DNA from: Halocatena marina
Lineage (GTDB): Archaea; Halobacteriota; Halobacteria; Halobacteriales; Haloarculaceae
NCBI RefSeq assembly: GCF_025913575.1
Contig: NZ_CP109785.1
Span: 186,001 to 250,000, forward strand
Direction of reading: 5' to 3'
DNA: 64,000 nucleotides
Part shown: one piece after another, positions 25,801 to 34,514 of the stretch
Numbering within the stretch: position 1 is the stretch's first letter
How the letters are laid out: the number at the start of each line of letters is the position of its first letter
Made by a program: the position numbers and the translations under genes
Notes under the pieces: model-generated
The model's database searches: none
What the model saw: only the letters and a program-made list of their open reading frames with translations
What the model was told of the DNA's origin: nothing

Positions 25801-28800
25801 ATGGACGTCTTAGATCGAGTATTGAATGGAGTAACGAGGTATAGCCGTCTCGTCATTGTCGTGCTTTTGCTGGCGACGGTAGTCATCGGATCGGGAGCGC
25901 CGATGGTTGAACAGACATCATCGCTCGAAGAGTTTCAGAGCGGTACGAGTCAGGCGGCTCACGCACAAGAGTATACTACGGAAAATTTCACAGAGGGATC
26001 ATCTAACACCACAACGGTTCAGGTCATTGTCCGTGACGATAATGTCATCTCGAAAGCATCGCTTATCGAGCAGTTGGAGCTGCAACAAGCCCTCCGCGAG
26101 AACGAAACCATCAACAAGACCTTGGCGAACGATTCTCAGACGGTCGGTGTTGCCAACGTCATCTCGACGGCTGCTGTTCAAATGGATCGCGCAGAGCAGC
26201 TGAAAGCACGCGCAGACAAGCTCAAGCAGCAGGGGAATGCGATACAAAACCGATCTGAGCAGCTGAAACAGCGATCAGACGCGCTCAACGAGTCCAAATC
26301 AGAACTCGAACAGCGCGGTGAACAGCTGAAACAGCGCGGTAAGAAACTCGAACAGCGCGGTGAACAGCTGAAACAGCGCGGTGAGGAGCTCAACCAGAGC
26401 CAGAAGAAATTACAGCAGCGCGGTGAAGAACTCGAACAGCGCGCGAAGGAGCTTAATCAGAGTCAGCGGGAGTTGGAACAGCGCGGAGCAGCGCTGAAAG
26501 AGCGTGCGGACAAACTGAATGAGAGCAGTCGAGAGCTTCAGAAGGATGGTCAGGAACTCGAACAGCGCGCCAGAGCACTGAATCAGAGTCAACGACAGCT
26601 CGAACGGGATGGAGCTGCTCTCAAACAGCGCGCGGACGAACTGAATGAGAGTCGCGCTGGACTCGAACAACGGCAACAAGAACTCGAACAGCGTGCTCAG
26701 TCGGTCAACGAAACCCGAGCCTCGCTCACAGAGCGCCGCGCGGAACTCGAACAACAATGGAAGGAACTCGCTGCTGACCGTAAATCCGGAACCGTTCCGC
26801 CAGATGAACTCGAACGGCGAGCTCAGAAACTCAAACAGAAATCGCTCGATCTAGCGAACGATACGGCCGCACTCAAAGAGCGAGCCGATAGACTCCAGGC
26901 GGATCGAAACGAATTGGAACGCGACGGTGCTGCACTTCGAGAACGCGCACAGTCGCTCAATGAGAGCCGCGCTGAACTCGAACAACGGAAACGACAACTC
27001 GAACAAGAAGGCAAGGAGCTGGAGGCAGAAAGTGAATCGCTCGAACAACGGAAACGACAACTCGAACAAGAAGGCGAGCAGCTGGAGGCAGACCAGAACG
27101 CGTTAGAGCAGGACGCCCAACAGCTGGAAGCGAAAGGCGAGCAGCTGAAGGCAGATAAGAACGCGTTAGAACAGGACGCCCAACAGCTGGAAGCGAAAGG
27201 CGAGCAGCTGAAGGCAGACCAGAACGCGTTAGAACAGGACGCCCAGCAACTGGAAGCGAAGCAATCTGCGCTCGAAAACGATTCTGCTGAACTGAAGAAA
27301 CGAGGGCAGGCGCTACAGAACGACTCTGATGCACTCAAATCAGACGCAAACAAGCTTGAACAGCGAACGGATGCGCTCGAAGCCGACAGAGATGAGCTCA
27401 GGAACGGCAGCCTGAATCTCTCAGTATCAGAGCGCATCGACGTTCTCGAATCGCGGAACCAATCGGAAATCGAGACGGTTGTAGAGGCTGTTCTTGGCAA
27501 GAGTGGTCGTGACAATGGGAGCGACCAGTCTGGTGTGTTCGCGTTCATGCCCACCAATTACGAGCCCGGAACGACGACGGCCAACGCGACGATGGTCCTC
27601 CTCACGCAGACGGCAGAGAGCGAGACCTCGGCACAAGGGACAGCGAGTGATCGGCTCATCGAATCACAACTCGCGGTTCGTGACGTTACTCGCGGACAGT
27701 ACGCTGACAACGCGTACGTCTTCGGAGCTGGGATCATCAGCGATGAGATCGAACGTTCAATGACCGACAGCCTCGTCATCGTTGGCCCACTGGCGCTGTT
27801 GTTCGTTCTCATCGTTCTCGTCATCGCCTACCGCGATCTGCTCGATATTCTTCTTGGTGTGTTCGGCATCACACTGGTTCTCATTTGGACGTTCGGATTC
27901 ATGGGCTGGACTGGTATCTCCTTCAGCCAGATCTTTATCGCGGTTCCGGTGTTGTTGATCGGTCTGTCGATCGATTACGCGATCCACGTCTTCATGCGTC
28001 ACCGCGAGTCGCGCGAGCAGATCAAGGGCGTCAGAAACTCGATGAACACTGCGCTTGGAGGAATTGCGAGTGCACTCGTTCTAGTGACTCTCACCGCAGT
28101 CATTGGCTTCCTTTCGAACCTCACTAGCTCAGTTCCGCCGATCCGCGAGTTCGGTATCGTGAGTTCGGTTGGCATCTGTGCCGCGTTGGTCATCTTCGGT
28201 GTACTCATTCCGGCATTGAAGGTCGAACTCGACAGTGCGCTGGAAGCACGCGGCTGGGATCGAACAAAGCGCGCGTTTGGAACCGGCGGTGGCGCGCTCG
28301 GATCACTCCTCTCTGGCGGTGCAACAGCCGCACGGCGGGCACCACAGGTTGTTCTCGTCGTCGCGCTCTTGCTGACGGTTGCAGGCGGTATCGGCGCATC
28401 GCAGGTCGATACCAGCTTCTCACAAGAAGATTTCCTCGCGGACGATCCACCAGCGTGGATGGATTCACTCCCCGAACCACTCGCTCCGAGCGAATACACT
28501 GCGAAATCGTCGCTTGAGTACGTCAACGACCATTTCTTACGAGAGGATTCGAACGCCGTCATCCTCATCAGGGGGGACGTCACTAACCCGAACGCGTTGA
28601 CAACCGTCGAACGCGCCGAACAGAACGCGAGTGATCAGGATGCGACGGTCGTCCTCTCCAGTGGCCAAAGCGATATCGAAAGTCCGCTGTCTGTGATGGA
28701 GACAGTCGCAGCGGACAACGAATCGTTCAACGAAACGTTTGTGGAATCAGATACGAACGGCGATGGTGTTCCGGATACGAACCTCGAGCAAGTATACGAT

Positions 28801-29592
28801 GCGCTGTACGAGACGAATCCGCAAGCGGCATCGTCGGTCGTCTACCGCAACGACGGTGAGTACGAAGCGCTACGTGTGTCCGTTTCGACCAAGGGTGGTG
28901 CAAGCGGCAATGAAGTGACCGAACAGATGCGCACTGTTGCCGGGACGTTCGAAGGATCGAATAATTTGCGAGCTATCGCAACCGGGCAGCCGATCGTGTT
29001 CAAACAGGTGCAAGACCAGCTTCTTGAGACTGTGGTCAAAAGTCTGCTCATCACGCTCGTTGTGACGTTCGTCTTCTTGATGTTCGTCTACCGGTTCCTT
29101 CACGGGAGTGCGCTGCTCGGGTTCGTGACGCTGTTGCCCGTCGGATTCAGCGTTGCGTGGATTCTCGGCACCATGTACGTGCTTTCCATTCCGTTTAACA
29201 TGATCACGGGACTTATCACGAGTCTCACTGTCGGGTTGGGTATCGCCTACAGTATCCATCTCTCGGAACGGTACAGTCTCGAACTTCAGGAGGGAGCATC
29301 AGCCTGGCAAGCGCTGCAGACGGCTGTTACCGGAACTGGTGGGGCACTACTCGGAAGCGCCGCAACGACTGTCGGTGGATTTGGTGTGCTCGCGTTTGCG
29401 ATTTTGCCACCACTCAGGCAGTTCGGTATCATCACTGGTTTGACCATTATTTACGCGTTCTTTGCGAGCGTGTTCGTCCTGCCGAGCCTGTTGGTCGTCT
29501 GGACGCGCTGGTTCGGACCGCGCGGTTCCATCCGATCGAGACCATCTTCGTTCAAATTTGGCGATGAAACACCATCAACAGACGATGACTGA
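25801..29592 (+). CDS. RND/MmpL-type exporter with a giant coiled-coil insertion
   Basis: 1263 residues. The core is a two-fold RND protein: a first membrane helix (about 16-36), a large external domain, five helices (about 660-810), a helix near 850, a second external domain and five final helices (about 1075-1245). Residues 128-540 are an uninterrupted heptad-repeat region (leucine every seven residues) broken once by GTVPP at 330-334, the exact middle, so it should fold as an antiparallel hairpin outside the cell. It holds about a dozen N-x-S/T sequons. The first-half proton-relay motif is SIDYAIH (D725, Y726), but the second half has GIAYSIH with Ala at 1149. A DxNxDGxxD calcium-type loop occurs at 984-992. 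The family exports lipids and other hydrophobic compounds; the cargo here is unknown. A TrmB-type regulator overlaps its end. Confidence 0.92.
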   Translation: MDVLDRVLNGVTRYSRLVIVVLLLATVVIGSGAPMVEQTSSLEEFQSGTSQAAHAQEYTTENFTEGSSNTTTVQVIVRDDNVISKASLIEQLELQQALRENETINKTLANDSQTVGVANVISTAAVQMDRAEQLKARADKLKQQGNAIQNRSEQLKQRSDALNESKSELEQRGEQLKQRGKKLEQRGEQLKQRGEELNQSQKKLQQRGEELEQRAKELNQSQRELEQRGAALKERADKLNESSRELQKDGQELEQRARALNQSQRQLERDGAALKQRADELNESRAGLEQRQQELEQRAQSVNETRASLTERRAELEQQWKELAADRKSGTVPPDELERRAQKLKQKSLDLANDTAALKERADRLQADRNELERDGAALRERAQSLNESRAELEQRKRQLEQEGKELEAESESLEQRKRQLEQEGEQLEADQNALEQDAQQLEAKGEQLKADKNALEQDAQQLEAKGEQLKADQNALEQDAQQLEAKQSALENDSAELKKRGQALQNDSDALKSDANKLEQRTDALEADRDELRNGSLNLSVSERIDVLESRNQSEIETVVEAVLGKSGRDNGSDQSGVFAFMPTNYEPGTTTANATMVLLTQTAESETSAQGTASDRLIESQLAVRDVTRGQYADNAYVFGAGIISDEIERSMTDSLVIVGPLALLFVLIVLVIAYRDLLDILLGVFGITLVLIWTFGFMGWTGISFSQIFIAVPVLLIGLSIDYAIHVFMRHRESREQIKGVRNSMNTALGGIASALVLVTLTAVIGFLSNLTSSVPPIREFGIVSSVGICAALVIFGVLIPALKVELDSALEARGWDRTKRAFGTGGGALGSLLSGGATAARRAPQVVLVVALLLTVAGGIGASQVDTSFSQEDFLADDPPAWMDSLPEPLAPSEYTAKSSLEYVNDHFLREDSNAVILIRGDVTNPNALTTVERAEQNASDQDATVVLSSGQSDIESPLSVMETVAADNESFNETFVESDTNGDGVPDTNLEQVYDALYETNPQAASSVVYRNDGEYEALRVSVSTKGGASGNEVTEQMRTVAGTFEGSNNLRAIATGQPIVFKQVQDQLLETVVKSLLITLVVTFVFLMFVYRFLHGSALLGFVTLLPVGFSVAWILGTMYVLSIPFNMITGLITSLTVGLGIAYSIHLSERYSLELQEGASAWQALQTAVTGTGGALLGSAATTVGGFGVLAFAILPPLRQFGIITGLTIIYAFFASVFVLPSLLVVWTRWFGPRGSIRSRPSSFKFGDETPSTDDD
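27082..27270 (+). repeat. Three tandem 63-base repeats in the coiled-coil region
   Basis: Units at 27082, 27145 and 27208 are nearly identical at DNA level and encode 21 residues each, that is three heptads (LEADQNA, LEQDAQQ, LEAKGEQ). A less exact 63-base unit precedes them. They suggest recent growth by duplication or slippage. Confidence 0.9.
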
Positions 29593-30370
29593 ACCAATGT
29601 CACCAACCGAGGACGACGCTATCAGCGCGCTGCAGCGTCTGGGGCTCTCGAAATACGAAGCATCGGTGTTTGTCGCGCTACAAAAGCTCGAAAACGGTAC
29701 CGCAAGTGAAGTAGACCGAATCACGGACGTTCCACGTTCGCAGGTGTACGGCGCTGCAGAGCATCTCGAAGCACTGGGGCTCATCGAAGTGCAACAGTCG
29801 AATCCGATTCAGTACCGATCAGTCGACCTCGATGAAGCGCGAGCGCGACTCCGCGCACGTCTTGACAACGAGGAACAGAACGCGTTCGAATACCTCGAAT
29901 CGGTCCGCGGTGAACACGCAGAAGACAGTGAGTCACAAGTGGATGTCTGGACGAGTCTCGGTGAAGCGACGGTCAGTAACCGCATCGTTGAACTTGTTGA
30001 AATGGCTGACGATCGGATTCTGTTTGGAGCGGCCGAGGAAACGATGCTGAGTGATGCGATCATGGATACGCTCACTACAGCCGCTGCTTCTGGCGTTGAG
30101 GTGACCGTCGTTAGCGAGAATCCGGCGGTCTGTGAACGATTTGCTGATGCCGATGGCATCAGAACACAGGTGATCCATGAAGATCCGATGATCGAAGGAC
30201 ATGGTGGACGTGTCCTCACCGTCGATGCTGAGACCGTATTGCTCAGCGTTCTCGGCAGCGAAGAACTCCCCGATCCTGACCGAGAAGCAGCCATCTGGAG
30301 CGCCGGAACTGGCTTTGCAACGATGCTCACTGGATTAATCGACCGTTGGTTTAACTACCATCTCGATTGA
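29585..30370 (+). CDS. TrmB-family transcriptional regulator
   Basis: 261 residues from the ATG at 29585, which overlaps the end of the exporter gene by eight bases; ATGs at 29564 and 29597 are alternatives. Residues about 10-80 form the TrmB winged helix (LQRLGLSKYEASVFVALQKL, VPRSQVYGAAEHLEALGL), and the rest is the phospholipase D-like regulatory domain of short TrmB proteins, without the sugar-binding extension. Translational coupling to the exporter makes it the obvious local regulator, with the dyad at 25732 as a possible binding site. Confidence 0.88.
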   Translation: MTEPMSPTEDDAISALQRLGLSKYEASVFVALQKLENGTASEVDRITDVPRSQVYGAAEHLEALGLIEVQQSNPIQYRSVDLDEARARLRARLDNEEQNAFEYLESVRGEHAEDSESQVDVWTSLGEATVSNRIVELVEMADDRILFGAAEETMLSDAIMDTLTTAAASGVEVTVVSENPAVCERFADADGIRTQVIHEDPMIEGHGGRVLTVDAETVLLSVLGSEELPDPDREAAIWSAGTGFATMLTGLIDRWFNYHLD

Positions 30371-30616
30371 CGCCACCTGCTTTTCACGATACTCGAACTA
30401 CGCAGCATTCGGAGTTCTATTTTGTAGGAATATTGCAAATTCGTTGAAGGTGAGTGGTTTCGAATTATCCGGGAGATCCGTTTACTGATCGAACTATTTC
30501 TGGTCTTGAAGCGATCCTCGTTGTCGATTGCTCGTCGGATACTCGGATACTGTGGGGTATTCGGAGTCGTGATGGGCGACACTTCTCAGCTGATAGCAAA
30601 AACAGAAGAACACTAC

Positions 30617-30646
30617 ATTCAAATGGGCATAAATTGTACCTTGAAT
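30617..30646. promoter_or_regulatory. Inverted repeat flanking the TATA box of the ABC operon
   Basis: ATTCAA and TTGAAT lie 18 bases apart and enclose GCATAAATT, which is centred about 26 bases before the ATG at 30658. The geometry suits a repressor site over a leaderless promoter. Confidence 0.4.
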
Positions 30647-30657
30647 AGCAACTGAGC

Positions 30658-31719
30658 ATGGCGATCATCGAAGCGGACGGACTGACGAAGTACTACGGTG
30701 AGACGCGGGGTGTCGAGAAGCTCAGGTTCTCTGTTCAGGAGGGAGAAGTGTTCGGTCTTTTGGGTCCGGACGGAGCCGGGAAAACGACAACGGTTCGAAC
30801 GTTAATGGGCCTTCAAGTACCGACACGCGGGAGAGCGACTGTTCTCGATTACAACACCTTGGACCGCCGAGACCGTAGAGCGATGAAACGGGATGTCGGA
30901 TATCTTCCGAGCGATCCGTCGTTCGATGAGAAGGTCACTGGTCGGCAGCTACTCACGCATCACGCATCGCTCAAGAGCGAGGAACGAATGGACGAACTCC
31001 TCGAACTGTTCGCTCTCCCCCTCGATCAGGTGATCGGGAAGTACTCTCGTGAGGATGTACAGGCGTTAGCGATCGTTCTTGCATTCATGCACGATCCTGA
31101 CCTTGTTATCATGGACGAACCAACGACGGGGATGGATCACCTGCTGCGAGAGCGATTCTACGGGTTCCTCCATACAGAGCGAGAACGAGGGACAACTATT
31201 TTCTTAGCCTCAAATATTCTCAACAATGTCTGCAAAATATGTGACCGAGTCGCTATCATACGAAATGGCCATCTCGTCGGACTCGAAGACACTGAAACAT
31301 TGCTCGATCGCGGTGGAAAGTCAGTTCGGGTGGAACTCTCCAATCCGGTCGATGTGGATGACTTCGAATTTGACGGTGTCCATGCTATCGAAATCGCTCA
31401 AGAAACAGAGGCTGTGTATTCGATGAACGACGATGAAGACCAGTTCCCGGCGGATAAAGCTAGGAGTGACGGACATGAGGATCGACAGTTCGTGTCTCAG
31501 GAGAGTGAAAACGTGGATGGATCTGCTGTCGGTCAGATAATACGGCCTCGAACGACTGTGCAGTTCACGTACACCGGGGAGTATGACGCGCTTTTCGAAC
31601 AGTTCCGTGACTATACGGTCACCGATCTGAACATCGTAGAGGAACCACTGGAAGAGATCTTCACCCGTTGTTATGGCAAACGACTCGGGGCGGTCGAGGA
31701 CGGTGGTAGCGATGTTTGA
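30658..31719 (+). CDS. ABC transporter ATP-binding protein with degenerate signature
   Basis: 353 residues. Walker A is GPDGAGKTT at 36-44, Walker B LVIMDEPTTG near 150, and the H-loop region is replaced by LASNILNN. The ABC signature, expected as YSRGxxQ, reads YSREDVQ, so the key glycine is lost. An acidic stretch of about 60 residues (roughly 250-310) follows, then a C-terminal domain. It pairs with the overlapping ABC-2 permease as an exporter of unknown cargo. The missing signature glycine could mean weak or regulated ATP hydrolysis. Confidence 0.9.
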   Translation: MAIIEADGLTKYYGETRGVEKLRFSVQEGEVFGLLGPDGAGKTTTVRTLMGLQVPTRGRATVLDYNTLDRRDRRAMKRDVGYLPSDPSFDEKVTGRQLLTHHASLKSEERMDELLELFALPLDQVIGKYSREDVQALAIVLAFMHDPDLVIMDEPTTGMDHLLRERFYGFLHTERERGTTIFLASNILNNVCKICDRVAIIRNGHLVGLEDTETLLDRGGKSVRVELSNPVDVDDFEFDGVHAIEIAQETEAVYSMNDDEDQFPADKARSDGHEDRQFVSQESENVDGSAVGQIIRPRTTVQFTYTGEYDALFEQFRDYTVTDLNIVEEPLEEIFTRCYGKRLGAVEDGGSDV

Positions 31720-32500
31720 GATCACGAGGTACGAAACGAAGCGACGAATGCTCGGGACGGGTGCGATTACGATCGTTCTCGCAGGGCTTGCACTGTTGTT
31801 TTTCGCAATCGCTCCGGAAACAATCAGCCGAGGTGAACTTTCGGCCATTGCCGAGACGTATCCGAGATCAGTGCAGACCGCGTTCGGGATTGCAGCACTC
31901 GGGACAATCGAAGGACTCCTCGCAGTAGAGTTGTATCAGTTCGGTTGGGTGTTCTTGCTTGGTCTGTACTTCGCTCACAACGGTGGCTCGATGATTGCCG
32001 GTGACGTCGAAAGCGATCGCATGGAAATGCTGTTGTCGGCACCCGTCTCGCGCTCGAAAATCGTCCGCGAACGGTTTCTCTCGCTGTGCATCACGATGCT
32101 CGTAATTAACGTCGTTGTTGGGCTCATTGTCTATATTGGGACTATACTGATCGGTGAATCTCTCTCGCTCATCGATATCAGCGCAGTGCACGCACTCTCG
32201 ATCCCATACTTGCTCGTCTGTGCGGCGATTGGTCTACTGTTTTCGGTCCACTCGAGTAAACAGAGTACTTCCAAGTGGGCGAGCACGGCCTGTCTGTTCG
32301 GCCTGTTCGTGCTTGAATCACTTTTCGGTGGCACCGAGCACGAGTGGCTCGCTGCTATTAGCCCTACGTACTACTACGATCCAACGGCGATTCTGGTTCA
32401 CAACACGTACGATCTGACTGGCGCACTGATCCTCTTTATGACAACTGTCGTGCTCGTGAGTGTGGGCCGACTGCGCTTCAGGCAGATGGATATCCGATAA
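31712..32500 (+). CDS. ABC-2 type permease
   Basis: 262 residues from the ATG at 31712, overlapping the ATPase gene by eight bases; the frame extends to 31673, inside the ATPase gene. Six membrane segments are seen, and the family feature GDVESDRMEMLLSAPVSRSKIV lies in the cytoplasmic loop after the second segment. It forms the membrane channel of the exporter whose ATPase is encoded just upstream. Confidence 0.88.
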   Translation: MFEITRYETKRRMLGTGAITIVLAGLALLFFAIAPETISRGELSAIAETYPRSVQTAFGIAALGTIEGLLAVELYQFGWVFLLGLYFAHNGGSMIAGDVESDRMEMLLSAPVSRSKIVRERFLSLCITMLVINVVVGLIVYIGTILIGESLSLIDISAVHALSIPYLLVCAAIGLLFSVHSSKQSTSKWASTACLFGLFVLESLFGGTEHEWLAAISPTYYYDPTAILVHNTYDLTGALILFMTTVVLVSVGRLRFRQMDIR

Positions 32501-32600
32501 CAAGTGATCCGTTCCTGATTTTGGCGTTGCTGCTAGCACGATCGATGATGCGTCTTACGAGCACAATTAAATACGACTGACTAAGTAAGAGTCAACCGCG

Positions 32601-33260
32601 TCAGCCAATCAACCGTACGTATCCGTTGACGAAATGAACGTATCCGGTGTTTTCGAGACGATCCAGTATCTGTATCGTGTTCTCTTCGTCGTACCCCGCA
32701 CGCTGCAGCACCTGACTCGCTTGTTCTATTGTTAAACTCTCGTTCTCGTTTGTAGTCGTATTACGAAGTTCTTCGAGTGCGCTCTCGGTTGGTAAGGGGA
32801 GACTCGAACGGGCGAGTGTGAGATGTGATCTGAGCTGTGAAGCTGTCGGACCGATAGCTACCGAATCGCTCTCCTGATCGTAGTCGATAGCGTCTGCCGT
32901 GACCAGCTTCGGGATGTGACAGTGATAGAGTGACATGTACATTCTCTTTACCGTCTCAGCGGGAATGTCATCAAGAGCGGTCTGATGTTCCATCACGACA
33001 CACTCGTCTGCTAAGTCGGGTAATGACATCGGCGATCCATAGCGATCGAGACACTCTATTACGTATCGACGACGATGATGCGACAGTAGCTCGAATAGAT
33101 CGTCAGCCGGTAGACTCTCCGCCGAATCTTCCGCCGGCTCATCCCCGGTATCGCCCGCCACTACTGAATCCAAGGTAACGCCAGTAATGAATATTGCGAG
33201 CTTATATTGTCGGGTATCAATACAATTATTAATATATTTGAAAATAGTAGTTGAGGACAT
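32601..33260 (-). CDS. DUF7344-like winged-helix protein
   Basis: 219 residues. The core LFELLSHHRRRYVIECL at about 56-72, followed by VKRMYMSLYHCHIPKLVTADAIDYD, is the signature of the haloarchaeal winged-helix domain that also occurs at 63071. A second helical region lies near the C-terminus. The first 28 residues are hydrophobic and encoded by A+T-rich DNA, so a GTG or TTG near 33160-33175 might be the real start. It is divergent from the beta-helix gene. Target unknown. Confidence 0.75.
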   Translation of the reverse strand: MSSTTIFKYINNCIDTRQYKLAIFITGVTLDSVVAGDTGDEPAEDSAESLPADDLFELLSHHRRRYVIECLDRYGSPMSLPDLADECVVMEHQTALDDIPAETVKRMYMSLYHCHIPKLVTADAIDYDQESDSVAIGPTASQLRSHLTLARSSLPLPTESALEELRNTTTNENESLTIEQASQVLQRAGYDEENTIQILDRLENTGYVHFVNGYVRLIG

Positions 33261-33414
33261 TCAATTTTTACCGATCTTAACTATCTGATTGCTAACGACG
33301 AGAATAAATCCATATTTAAGAAACTTATCTTTATGATTATATAGTCTTTTAATATAGACATATATTAATGAATGAAAACATTAACGTCGCTTCCTGACCG
33401 TGATAGGATGAATA

Positions 33415-34464
33415 ATGGGAACGTACATCGTCCGCAAACGAGATTCGTTACAGTCGGTGTTGAACAAGTCTAAGAGAGGTGATGCCGTGGTCGTGACGGA
33501 CGGATACGATGCAACGAATGATTCGTGGCCGGTGACGATCGATACGGAGATTCGCATCGAATCAAATCCCCACAACCGGATCGCCGTTCCCAGCGCAGGA
33601 GAGGCTTCGTTCATTCTCGATCTGAACGGATCGAACCGGCCGCCGGGCATTACCCTGGTGAATATGTACGTCGATGCGAACGGTGCCGATTCGGCCTTTC
33701 GAGTCCAGAACGCTCGGTTTTGCAACTTCGTCGGCTGTCTCGCAGAAAATGCAGCCCAGCACGGATATTTACTACTCAACCTCAATCACCCACCGAACAG
33801 TAACCGGTTTTTCTACTGTGACGCGCACTCGAATCGAGGGAATGGGTTCTTCATCGACGATCGCGCGCACAGCACGACGTTCGTTGGCTGTCGGGCGGTC
33901 GGGAACGACGGTCGGGGGGTCTGGTCACAGAATAATTACGCGAGTTCGTGGATCGGGGGCGGATTAGAGCGCAACGGCGATCAGGGTGCCTATATCGATG
34001 GGAGTGAGGTGTTCACGCTCTCAGACGCCTATATCGAGGGGAACGCCCAGAATACCTCTGATCAGGTCCTCTTTGCCAAGGCACAGACGGCGACGCTTGC
34101 CGAGACGTATATCAACGGCTATGACGCCCCCGAGACGAACGGCGTCCGCTTTCTGGAGTCGAACAACTGCTCGCTCCGGAATATCGAATATCGAGACCTG
34201 AGCGGACTGGTCGTGAACGACGACTCGCTCAATACGGATCTCCACCGCGATAGCCACTTTTCGCTCGACAGCACACCGTTTCTCGTCGCCGATACCGGCG
34301 AGCAGACGCGAAATTACGGCGTGCTCGAACCGACGGACCTCTCTGAAGTCACCGGTCGCTACGAAGGCGAGCGCGGCATCAACAACGGCACCACCGGTCC
34401 TTTCGGACTCGCGATCTGGAACGGCTCTGCGTGGGTGAGCATGCTGAACGGCATCGCTATCTGA
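33415..34464 (+). CDS. Right-handed parallel beta-helix protein
   Basis: 349 residues. From about 60 to 280 the chain repeats short strand-turn units of the pectate-lyase/tail-spike type (for example FCNFVGCLAENAAQHGYLLL, TTFVGCRAVGNDGRGVW, SWIGGGLERNGDQGAYI). There is no signal peptide or membrane segment. The end, GPFGLAIWNGSAWV, resembles capping modules of virus tail fibres. No catalytic site is evident. Its neighbours are a winged-helix gene and a Tat-exported beta-propeller. A proviral or surface role is possible; I cannot decide. Confidence 0.75.
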   Translation: MGTYIVRKRDSLQSVLNKSKRGDAVVVTDGYDATNDSWPVTIDTEIRIESNPHNRIAVPSAGEASFILDLNGSNRPPGITLVNMYVDANGADSAFRVQNARFCNFVGCLAENAAQHGYLLLNLNHPPNSNRFFYCDAHSNRGNGFFIDDRAHSTTFVGCRAVGNDGRGVWSQNNYASSWIGGGLERNGDQGAYIDGSEVFTLSDAYIEGNAQNTSDQVLFAKAQTATLAETYINGYDAPETNGVRFLESNNCSLRNIEYRDLSGLVVNDDSLNTDLHRDSHFSLDSTPFLVADTGEQTRNYGVLEPTDLSEVTGRYEGERGINNGTTGPFGLAIWNGSAWVSMLNGIAI

Positions 34465-34473
34465 GTGAGTGGC

Positions 34474-34482
34474 TCTTTTTTC
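34474..34482 (+). terminator. T-run after the beta-helix gene
   Basis: CTCTTTTTTC begins about ten bases after the stop codon. A run of T on the coding strand is the usual archaeal termination signal. Confidence 0.35.
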
Positions 34483-34514
34483 ACGTCAGGATGAACAATA
34501 GCGTCTCGCTCGTC

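Noticed and set aside
27082..27270. Regular repeats that might be taken for a CRISPR array
   Set aside because: The 63-base units are contiguous, in frame and have no variable spacers; they encode heptads.
26823..27557. A 244-codon open frame on the minus strand rich in Ser/Cys
   Set aside because: It is the mirror of the repetitive coiled-coil coding region; composition is a by-product of CAG/GAA-type codons on the other strand.
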